DNA of 14,061 bases from a bacterium (GTDB taxonomy: Bacteria > JAMCPX01), in contig JAJYJX010000046.1 in NCBI GenBank assembly GCA_021789095.1, positions 1 through 14,061 of the forward strand, given 5' to 3'. A program made the translations under genes and the position numbers. Shown piece by piece: positions 7,737 to 14,061 of the stretch. How positions within the stretch are numbered: position 1 is the stretch's first letter; each line of letters starts with the position of its first letter. The notes beneath the pieces are model-generated. The model was given only the letters and a program-made list of their open reading frames with translations, ran no database searches and was not told the DNA's origin.

Positions 7737-7837
7737 ACCCCGTTAGAAAGCCCCCCCTGTATGGTAGGGATACTACGATACTATTTAATTCCTTATAGAA
7801 AGGGCGTGGTTTAAAGCCACGTCCTTTCTAACGGGGT
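7737..7837. repeat. ~100-bp palindromic element with 14-bp perfect terminal inverted repeats (MITE-like)
   Basis: ACCCCGTTAGAAAG at 7737-7750 is repeated in exact inverse at 7824-7837. Between the arms lies a C-run (7751-7757) and an AT-rich stretch. A second hairpin, whose right arm overlaps the right terminal repeat, pairs 7796-7809 with 7817-7830 (14 pairs, one G-U when read on the + strand, loop TTTAAAG). The right arm overlaps the 3' end of the acyl-CoA synthetase and supplies its stop codon. The gap from 7574 to 7827 holds no gene besides this element and the porin upstream region. The nested structure fits a non-autonomous mobile element or the remnant end of an insertion sequence. No T-run follows the hairpin on the - strand, so a terminator role is only possible, not shown. 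Confidence 0.65.
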
Positions 7838-9483
7838 TTACTCCCCGCGTATTGCTTTCTTAAAGCGACTTTGTTAATTTTACCTACACTGGTTTTGGGA
7901 ATTGCTTCTACAATTTCAATATGACCTGGAATTGCATAACTGTCCAATTTCCCTTCTTCCACAAACTTTCTCATAAACGTCTTAATGTCATCACCGGTAA
8001 TTTTATCTTTATATTTTGGCTTCAATACTACCAATGCCAGGGGACGTTCCCCCCATATTTCGTTCGTAACTCCGATAACTGCCACTTCATGAACCGCTTC
8101 GTGCTGACTGATACAATCCTCTAATGTTAAAGAAGAAATCCATTCTCCTCCACTCTTAATGACATCTTTTAACCGATCGGTAATTACAACATAACCTTCT
8201 TTATCGATACTGGCCACATCTCCCGAATGCAACCAGCCGTTTCGCCACAAATCTTTACTTCTTTCCGGATCCTTATAGTATGCCTCTGTAAGCCATGGGG
8301 TACGGATGACCAGCTCTCCGGTAGCTTTCCCATCATGAGGAAGAAATTTACCATCATCAACAATCTCTACTTCACAGAGAGGGAATGGCACCCCTGTTTT
8401 AATAAGGTAGTCAAGTTTCTTTTCTGTATCCCAGTCCTCCATATACTCTTTGGTAAGAGCAAATGTTACGGCTGGACATGTTTCTGACATGCCATAGGCA
8501 GCCCAGACTTTAATCCCGAGCTCCATTGCTGCCTTAGCTAAACCTCTCGGTAAAGCTGAACCGCCAATGTCTAACTGCCAGTGAGAAAGATCGATTGTTT
8601 CAGCCATTGGATGGCCTATTACCATTAAAAGGATCGTAGGTATGCAATGACTAAAAGTGACCTTTTCATCCCTGATAAGTTTGAGTATAGTTTCGGGTTC
8701 ATAGCGTCCTGGGTATACCTGTTTGGTTCCCAAAAGAGTAGCTACATAAGGGACCCCCCACGCATGCACATGAAACATAGGGGTTAAAGGCATATAAACA
8801 TCTTTCGACCGTAAACTTCCAATCCCTGACTCATAAAGACTCGCTATTGATATTCCGAGTGTATGCAGTACCAGCTGTCTGTGAGAGAAATAAACCCCCT
8901 TGGGCGATCCGGTAGTGCCCGTCGTATAAAAAATGGTAGCCCTCGTATTTTCATCCAGATCCGGGAAATCATACGACGGCTGTGCATTCTTCAGCATCTC
9001 CTCATATTCAAGAGCAATGGGTACTTTCGTTGCCGGCATTTTTTCTTCATCTTTCAGAAGAATAACCTTTTTGACCGTTGTCAATTTGCCCCAGATAGAT
9101 TCCAGCAGAGGAAGGAAATCAGCATGCACAAATACTATATCATCTTCAGCATGGTTCATTGTATAAAGGATAGTTTCCGGTGATAAACGCCAGTTCATTG
9201 TATGCAGTACAGCCCCCATCATCGGCACAGCAAAATAGGCTTCTAAGTAGCGATGACTGTCATAATCAAATACGCATACTGTATTCCCGGGTTTCACACC
9301 TATTTTTTTCAGACCGTCGGCCAATTTATTAATCCGCTCATAGAGGGTTTTATACGTCAGCCGTACTTTATCCCGGTAAACAATTTCCTTGTCCGGAGAA
9401 TAAATGAGCGGGGTATTCAAAATCTTTTTGATAATCAATGGATACTTATAATTTTCACCTGCTTGATAATTTTTCTGTGTCAT
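7828..9483 (-). CDS. Fatty acyl-CoA synthetase (AMP-forming acid-CoA ligase)
   Basis: This 551-residue member of the ANL adenylating superfamily activates a carboxylic acid to an acyl-AMP and then to acyl-CoA. Core motifs are in order: the phosphate-binding YTTGTTGSPKGV (186-197), AAYGMSET (328-335), LHSGDVA (418-424), DRLKDVIKSGGEWIS (436-450) and PKTSVGKINK (529-538) with the adenylation Lys535. The PMFHVHAWG segment (235-243) is typical of medium/long-chain fatty-acid ligases (FadD3/AlkK-like). The start at 9481-9483 is chosen because AGGAGGTT lies just upstream; a longer reading from 9504 would put that site inside the coding region. The last three residues (KPR) and the TAG come from an inverted-repeat arm, so the original C-terminus was probably altered, past the catalytic Lys. 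It follows a broken 3-hydroxyacyl-CoA dehydrogenase, suggesting a former fatty-acid oxidation operon. Confidence 0.93.
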   Translation of the reverse strand: MTQKNYQAGENYKYPLIIKKILNTPLIYSPDKEIVYRDKVRLTYKTLYERINKLADGLKKIGVKPGNTVCVFDYDSHRYLEAYFAVPMMGAVLHTMNWRLSPETILYTMNHAEDDIVFVHADFLPLLESIWGKLTTVKKVILLKDEEKMPATKVPIALEYEEMLKNAQPSYDFPDLDENTRATIFYTTGTTGSPKGVYFSHRQLVLHTLGISIASLYESGIGSLRSKDVYMPLTPMFHVHAWGVPYVATLLGTKQVYPGRYEPETILKLIRDEKVTFSHCIPTILLMVIGHPMAETIDLSHWQLDIGGSALPRGLAKAAMELGIKVWAAYGMSETCPAVTFALTKEYMEDWDTEKKLDYLIKTGVPFPLCEVEIVDDGKFLPHDGKATGELVIRTPWLTEAYYKDPERSKDLWRNGWLHSGDVASIDKEGYVVITDRLKDVIKSGGEWISSLTLEDCISQHEAVHEVAVIGVTNEIWGERPLALVVLKPKYKDKITGDDIKTFMRKFVEEGKLDSYAIPGHIEIVEAIPKTSVGKINKVALRKQYAGSKPR

Positions 9484-9487
9484 GTTT

Positions 9488-9495
9488 AACCTCCT
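9488..9495 (-). promoter_or_regulatory. Shine-Dalgarno fixing the acyl-CoA synthetase start
   Basis: On the - strand AGGAGGTT is followed by AAAC and then the ATG at 9483. This strong site selects the MTQKNYQAG start over an in-frame ATG at 9504, which lies upstream of the site and has no ribosome-binding sequence of its own that I can see. Confidence 0.8.
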
Positions 9496-9534
9496 AAAAA
9501 TCAAAGAACAATTTTTTTAAATTTTACAAAACGT

Positions 9535-10080
9535 TTAAAACTTATCCTTGTAATTATAAAAACCTTTGCCGGTTTTCCGTCCTCATTCCTTTTTGACGAA
9601 TTTCTCAACAATTGTTGGTGAAGGCTTTTGAGCCGGATTAAAAAAGTGCATGTTACATACCTTATCCGGACGGCTTGTAGCATCGGCGATTTTGGAGCTG
9701 ACAATAAAGGAGCTGTTGGTTGCCAGAATAGTATGCTTTGGACAGATCTTATCTAACTCGGAAAATAACCGGCGTTTTATCGCGAGCTTCTCTATAATAG
9801 CTTCGATGACAAAATCGGCATCCACTGCCGCTTCCTTAAGGTTAGAAGTAAAAGAAAGATTGGTTTTGGCTTGCTGAGTTACTTCCTCAGTTAACTTTCC
9901 CTTGACAACGCGATCAGGTAAGTAGGCATCAATAAATTCTTTTGCTTTTTTGATGGCTTCTGAATTGACATCCGTACAGGCAACCTTATAACCGCTTAAA
10001 GCCTCAAACAGGGCAATTTCGTGCCCCATGATTCCTGCGCCAACAACACAGATTTTTTTGATGCCAGAAATGGTCATCAT
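9535..10080 (-). pseudogene. 3-hydroxyacyl-CoA dehydrogenase, internally deleted and with in-frame stop
   Basis: The intact part (165 codons, stop TGA at 9583-9585) is the NAD-binding half of a 3-hydroxyacyl-CoA/3-hydroxybutyryl-CoA dehydrogenase. It has the GAGIMG Rossmann loop (14-19), IEAIIEKLAIKRRLFSELD, ATNSS (120-124) and MHFFNP with catalytic His145. Family members are about 280-290 residues. Here the sequence jumps within a few residues of HFFNPAQ to PSPTIVEKFVKKE, which reads like the end of the C-terminal domain. Directly after the TGA the same frame continues GRKTGKGFYNYKDKF to a TAA at 9535-9537, the canonical C-terminal signature of the family. So about 100 residues of the helical substrate/dimer domain, including the catalytic Glu expected about 12 residues after the His, are missing, and a nonsense codon was added. 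An active enzyme is not expected. The acyl-CoA synthetase starts about 50 bp downstream. Confidence 0.88.
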
Positions 10081-10152
10081 AACATCCCATTAACTTTTTC
10101 TTTATTAAACTTGCTTAACGATGGTTGATTAAACTTTAACCAGGCGTATAAC

Positions 10153-11193
10153 TTACCCGCCTTTTTCCAGCTTGTCAAGGATGGAATCTATCTCATCAAG
10201 TTCTTCTTTTTTTTGCGGCTTTGCTTTTACTTCAGTAATTTTTGGGGTAATACGCTGGGCAGAAGCTACAGTCTTTTGTTTAGGCGGGTTAAGTTCCTGT
10301 GCTGCAGGGTGCTGTTCAATAATTATTTCCTGTTCTTCTGCAGCAGTGGCTTCACCCATCTCTTTCTTTTCTGTTTGTAAGTCTGTTATGCCGAGATCGG
10401 CCGTAACACCATCGATAATCCTGCCGTCTATTAACTTTGCCTTTACAAGGAATCCTTCAAAAAGCGCATTCGATGTAATTATATTTATCATCCTCGGTAT
10501 ACCTTTTGAATAACGGTGGATCTTTTCTATCGCATCCGGTGCAAATATTTCATCTTTACTGCCTGCAAGTCCCAGCCGATGCTTTATGTAAGCCTCTGTG
10601 GATTCATAATTAAATGATTCGAGCCTGTATTTCAATGCCACACGCTGCGCGAGCGGACCATCCAGCATAAGGTTGTCCTCTATTTCTGGCAGGCCAAAGA
10701 ATACGAATGTGATCAGCTTTCTGTCGGTTGCCTCAAGATTCAGAAGGCCTCTGAATTCTTCCATCATCTCCCTTGTTTTCAACATTTGCGCCTCATCGAT
10801 CAACACAACCGCCTTTTTACGCTGCTCGTACAACTCACTTAATCTTCCGTACAACTGTGACAGCAGTGTAATCTTATTTTCTGAAGGCTCTGAGATACCA
10901 AGCTGCATTGCAATTTTTTTTAACAGCCAGTCAGCTGTTATGCCTGAATGAATAATAACAAGCAGGGCTGATTCATACTCTTCTTCCGGAAGACTGTCCA
11001 GCATCCTTCTTGCGAGAGTTGTTTTGCCCGTACCTATGTCCCCTATAAGAAGCGCAAGTCCCTTCATTGAATCAACAGCATACATAAGTCTAACAAGTGC
11101 CTTTGAATGCTGGGCACTGTTGTAATAAAATTTTATGTCCGGGGCGCTTGAAAACGGTTCTTCATTCAGCTTATAAAAATCTAAATAGTTCAT
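10153..11193 (-). CDS. GspA/ExeA-like AAA ATPase with disordered C-terminal tail
   Basis: This 346-residue P-loop ATPase begins MNYLDFYKLNEEPFSSAPD, the usual opening of the GspA/ExeA and exosortase-associated ATPase (TIGR03015-like) family. It has Walker A GDIGTGKT (51-58), Walker B VVLIDEAQ (129-136), a sensor-like FVFFGLPE (163-170) and the arginine-bearing LAQRVALKYRL (181-191). The GIPRMINIITSNAL helix (231-244) closes the AAA domain. Residues from about 275 on are charged and Pro/Gln-rich, ending in an amphipathic DEIDSILDKLEKGG. It lacks the membrane helix and peptidoglycan-binding domain of full ExeA. ExeA-type proteins help assemble secretion channels through the cell wall, which is suggestive only. 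It starts 12 bp after the TPR gene stop, preceded by an AGAGGG ribosome-binding site, so the two are expressed together. Confidence 0.85.
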   Translation of the reverse strand: MNYLDFYKLNEEPFSSAPDIKFYYNSAQHSKALVRLMYAVDSMKGLALLIGDIGTGKTTLARRMLDSLPEEEYESALLVIIHSGITADWLLKKIAMQLGISEPSENKITLLSQLYGRLSELYEQRKKAVVLIDEAQMLKTREMMEEFRGLLNLEATDRKLITFVFFGLPEIEDNLMLDGPLAQRVALKYRLESFNYESTEAYIKHRLGLAGSKDEIFAPDAIEKIHRYSKGIPRMINIITSNALFEGFLVKAKLIDGRIIDGVTADLGITDLQTEKKEMGEATAAEEQEIIIEQHPAAQELNPPKQKTVASAQRITPKITEVKAKPQKKEELDEIDSILDKLEKGG

Positions 11194-11205
11194 TTAACCC
11201 TCTTT

Positions 11206-14061
11206 TTAAATATAAGATACCCTTTTCTTGGGTTGCTTTGGCTTGCTCTGTTCAACATTGGGTTCTCGTTTTTGTCCGCCCGTATCATCAGTATTTACCT
11301 GCCCTTTCAGTTCGTCGGCCGCAGGTCTCTGGTTATCCTTTGGTTCAGCTGATTGCTTCCCTGGTGTATTCTCTTCCATGAGATCATCCAGTGTGAATTT
11401 CTTCTCTTCCAATTGTTGTACGTTCTGCACATCGGGCTGCTCATCCTTTACAAATTCACTCAGTTTAGTCAACTTATCTCTAGCATCTCTGAACTTTTCA
11501 TCTATTTTGCTTACCTCTTCAAAGTACCTGTAAGCACTCTTCATATCCCCGTATGCCTCAAAAGAAAGGGCAAATTCATATAATAGGCCTATAGTATCCT
11601 GTTTTATTCCACCTTTGATCTCCAATGCCTGTTTATACATTTCTATAGCTTTGCCAGGTAATCCCTTCCCCATATAGCTCATACCAAGCATTATAAGACC
11701 ATCTGCTTTTTTATCGGGTGAAAGTATTGCTATGTTAAATTCATTTATAGCTTCATCTATCAATCCCATTTCCTTGTAAGCTATGCCAAGATTATAGTGC
11801 GTTTCTGCGTCCTCTTTATCAACGTTTTTTTCAACACCCTTTTTGAAAGCCTCGAGCACTTCTTCAACACTGACCTGCTGTTCTTCCTCCACAGGCTGCT
11901 GTACCCGGGTTTCCCCTATGGTCGTTGACAGCTCATTTTCAAGTTCCTGTGCAAGATCAAACAAATCCTCGCCGGCTGATACTGCGATAACGGGTTCTGT
12001 TTCCCTTTGAATAAACGGCTCTTCCAGTTCGGATAGTGAAGGCTCTGCAGTAACCGGCCTGGACTCTTCCTCTTTGGCCAGTATTTCTGCAAGCCTCTTT
12101 TTTGCACGTTCTTCATCAGGCACTGCTTGAAGTATTCTCTGAAGGATCGCCCTTGCTTCTGTTAAAATACCCTGCTGATAATAGAATTCCGCCTCATCAA
12201 GTGAATCGATGATATCTATATCAGGCTTTGCCTTATGTTCAGAAGCCTGGACGGCCGGTTTAACATGGTCTGCAGGGATCAAAGGCTTTTCTGAGCTTAT
12301 CTCTTTTAATTCGTCCTCAGAAAAGCTGAAATTTATCTCTTCTTCCCGGCTTATTTCAACGGCGCCGCCAATATCTGGCTTGGCACTTTCCGTTTCGGGT
12401 ATAAACTCTATCTGCTCAGGTATAGGAATATCTCCCTTTATTTCTTCCTTGGCTGCTTCATGAGTTGATACTTCCTCTGCCTCAGGCAGCACTTCTGAAA
12501 CAGGCGGTTGTTCCTGCGCATGTTCTTCTGCTGCGGGAGAAGTCTCTACCTCAATCTCTATGCCGGTATCTATTTCATGAGGGCCTGCTTCAATTTGTTC
12601 TTCTAATGGGGGTATCTCCTCTTCTATAATCTCTTGATCTGCAGCAGGAGCAGGCTGCTTTTTAAGCTGTTTTCCTGCAACCTTGGCAGGTTTTTCCTCT
12701 ACCGCAGGCTCCGCACTGTACCCTATAAGGGCTTTCAGGCCCTCATTGCCAGGATCGCTGTTTATAGCCTGTCTGACAAATGTTTCTGCCTTACTTATAT
12801 CACCTTCTGCTATTAAAACATTATATAATTTTACAGCTATCCTGGAAACCTCTTTGAACTTCTTTTCCATTTGATACAGTTCAAACAGCTCTATCAGTGC
12901 TGTTCTGTGTGAAGGGTTTACCTCCAGAACCTGATTTAATTTTTCTTCTGCTTTTGAGTTTAAACCGTACCTCTTGTATACCTGGGCCTCCGAGAATAAT
13001 TTGTCTAATTCGTCTGACGGCAGCCGTTCTTCTTTCCCTGCTGGTGCTTTTGCCGTTATTTCCGCTGCAGGTTTTGTCTGTGTTTTTTTCTCCAGTGGTT
13101 TTTCTGCCTGCTTCTCTACCCTCATTTCCGGCTTTTTCTCCGGTTTTTTAATGCTTTCAAGCGGTTCTGGCTCGATCTCTGGCATCGGCACAGGTGCTAC
13201 CCTTGCACCAACTACAGCCTGAAGTGCCTGTTCATCTGTCGGGTCAAGTTCCAGGATCTTTTTGAATACGTCATGTGTCTGGGATGCCAGGCCTTCTTTA
13301 GAATATAATTTTGCGACCTCCCTGTATGCAGATATCGCAAGCGGGATCTTTTCAAGTGCAACATATGCCCTTGCAAGGGCCATAAGCACTTCTGTATCTG
13401 ACTTTCCTGAAGCTATAACTTCTTTTACCTTTAACAGTACCTTCTGATAATCACCTCTGGACATATACAGCTTTATGAGCTGTTTGAGTATATTTATATC
13501 ACCCGGCTTGAGCGCAAGCATCTTCTCATACACGATGATGAGATCCAGTATTCTTTTCGCTTCTATAAGTTTTTCTGCAATCTTGGAAAATTCGGTATAC
13601 GCCTGATCCTTCAAGCCGTTCTTTGCGTAAAGTTCCGCAAGCTTAACCCTTCCGGGAAGATTTGATGGCTCCAGCTCTGTAATGGTTTGCAGTATCTTCA
13701 GGGCATCCTGAATCCGTCCTTCTTTTTCGTATATAGCTATCGCAACTTTGTAATTTGAGACTGCCTCTGCAGAGAGATTTTTCTTTCTGAAAAGATCCGC
13801 GAGTTTAAGATAGGCCTGAGAGGATACAGGATTGATTGTAAGCAGCTGCCTGTAGACTGCTATTGCTTTGTCGTAGAATCCGCTTTCCCTGAAAATAGCG
13901 GCGGCAATATCGTAATAATTACAAGCGTCATCTTTCCTTCCCAGTTTCAAAAATAGTTCTGCTATCTTCAGTGCAACCTGGTTATTTTTAGGATCTAATT
14001 CAAGGACTTTCTGCAAATCCTTTATAGCTTTATCAAACTGGTTTTTAGCTATAAATTTGCT
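11206..14061 (-). CDS. Long TPR-repeat protein with acidic low-complexity linkers (5' end outside window)
   Basis: The frame is open to the right edge, and the residues read from the edge (SKFIAKNQFDKAIKD...) already form a TPR helix, so the true start lies outside. About 951 residues are visible. Counting from a leucine codon at 14016, TPR blocks occupy roughly 1-275 (units ending in ELDPKNNQ, TINPVSSQ, ELEPSNLP and similar), 336-430, a short one near 628-670, and 770-870 (ETHYNLGIAYKEMGLIDEAI). They are joined by Pro/Lys/Glu-rich linkers, the longest at about 430-625. The tail ends with a basic PKKRVSYI. No signal peptide or membrane helix is visible. TPR arrays are protein-interaction scaffolds. 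The only strong clue to partners is the AAA ATPase starting 12 bp downstream, whose tail is also charged and repetitive. A scaffold for a secretion, pilus or envelope machine is plausible but unproven. Confidence 0.88.
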   Translation of the reverse strand, partial: SKFIAKNQFDKAIKDLQKVLELDPKNNQVALKIAELFLKLGRKDDACNYYDIAAAIFRESGFYDKAIAVYRQLLTINPVSSQAYLKLADLFRKKNLSAEAVSNYKVAIAIYEKEGRIQDALKILQTITELEPSNLPGRVKLAELYAKNGLKDQAYTEFSKIAEKLIEAKRILDLIIVYEKMLALKPGDINILKQLIKLYMSRGDYQKVLLKVKEVIASGKSDTEVLMALARAYVALEKIPLAISAYREVAKLYSKEGLASQTHDVFKKILELDPTDEQALQAVVGARVAPVPMPEIEPEPLESIKKPEKKPEMRVEKQAEKPLEKKTQTKPAAEITAKAPAGKEERLPSDELDKLFSEAQVYKRYGLNSKAEEKLNQVLEVNPSHRTALIELFELYQMEKKFKEVSRIAVKLYNVLIAEGDISKAETFVRQAINSDPGNEGLKALIGYSAEPAVEEKPAKVAGKQLKKQPAPAADQEIIEEEIPPLEEQIEAGPHEIDTGIEIEVETSPAAEEHAQEQPPVSEVLPEAEEVSTHEAAKEEIKGDIPIPEQIEFIPETESAKPDIGGAVEISREEEINFSFSEDELKEISSEKPLIPADHVKPAVQASEHKAKPDIDIIDSLDEAEFYYQQGILTEARAILQRILQAVPDEERAKKRLAEILAKEEESRPVTAEPSLSELEEPFIQRETEPVIAVSAGEDLFDLAQELENELSTTIGETRVQQPVEEEQQVSVEEVLEAFKKGVEKNVDKEDAETHYNLGIAYKEMGLIDEAINEFNIAILSPDKKADGLIMLGMSYMGKGLPGKAIEMYKQALEIKGGIKQDTIGLLYEFALSFEAYGDMKSAYRYFEEVSKIDEKFRDARDKLTKLSEFVKDEQPDVQNVQQLEEKKFTLDDLMEENTPGKQSAEPKDNQRPAADELKGQVNTDDTGGQKREPNVEQSKPKQPKKRVSYI

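Noticed and set aside
9484-9504. Upstream ATG at 9504 as the acyl-CoA synthetase start
   Set aside because: It would place the strong AGGAGGTT site inside the coding region and adds a non-conserved MIFRRLN extension.
9583-9585. TGA in the dehydrogenase as a recoded selenocysteine
   Set aside because: The position is not catalytic in the family, the downstream bases encode the conserved GRKTGKGFYNY without a recognisable SECIS hairpin, and the internal deletion already implies decay.
12209-13222. Open frames on the + strand opposite the TPR gene
   Set aside because: They mirror Glu/Lys/Ala-rich coding sequence, giving Ser/Phe/Leu-rich shadows with no domain, ribosome-binding site or conserved motif.
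1-14061. CRISPR array, tRNA, rRNA or riboswitch
   Set aside because: No regularly spaced direct repeats, cloverleaf or rRNA-like segment was seen on reading both strands; the palindromic block at 7737-7837 lacks any riboswitch core I recognise.

Overview
The window looks like chromosomal DNA of a Gram-negative bacterium of moderate-to-low GC. An outer-membrane porin with a signal peptide and a C-terminal Phe, an undecaprenyl-phosphate-type glycosyltransferase, and a GspA/ExeA-like AAA ATPase beside a long TPR protein all fit an envelope-rich lineage such as Desulfobacterota, Nitrospirota or an uncultured relative. The short dispersed hairpin repeats at 2167-2289 point the same way. No rRNA or diagnostic marker is present, so this placement is inference.

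Positions 1-3131 are read on the + strand. They hold the 3' end of a TolB/PD40 beta-propeller gene, then a stop/start-overlapping pair: a lasso-peptide B2-like cysteine protease/transglutaminase-fold protein and an NTP_transf_5 nucleotidyltransferase. A REP/MITE-like hairpin block follows, then a membrane-anchored ElyC/SanA/YdcF (DUF218) protein. From 3144 to the right edge all genes are on the - strand. In their direction of transcription, right to left, they are: a long TPR protein (5' end outside the window), an AAA ATPase, a broken 3-hydroxyacyl-CoA dehydrogenase, a medium/long-chain acyl-CoA synthetase, a porin with a strong terminator, a GT2 polyprenyl-phosphate glycosyltransferase, and a glutamine-dependent asparagine synthetase-like amidotransferase.

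Probable transcription units are B2+nucleotidyltransferase (4-bp overlap), glycosyltransferase+AsnB (3-bp gap), HAD+acyl-CoA synthetase (about 50 bp) and TPR+AAA (12-bp gap). The porin is its own unit, closed by a 14-bp perfect GC-rich hairpin.

The clearest evolutionary event is the dehydrogenase pseudogene. It keeps an intact Rossmann domain but has lost about 100 internal residues, and an in-frame TGA precedes a still recognisable C-terminal signature. Next to it, the acyl-CoA synthetase takes its last residues and stop codon from one arm of a perfect 14-bp inverted repeat bounding a ~100-bp palindromic element. The most intriguing possible system is the B2/nucleotidyltransferase pair, which has no visible precursor peptide, B1/PqqD leader-binding protein or dedicated cyclase; its substrate is unknown.
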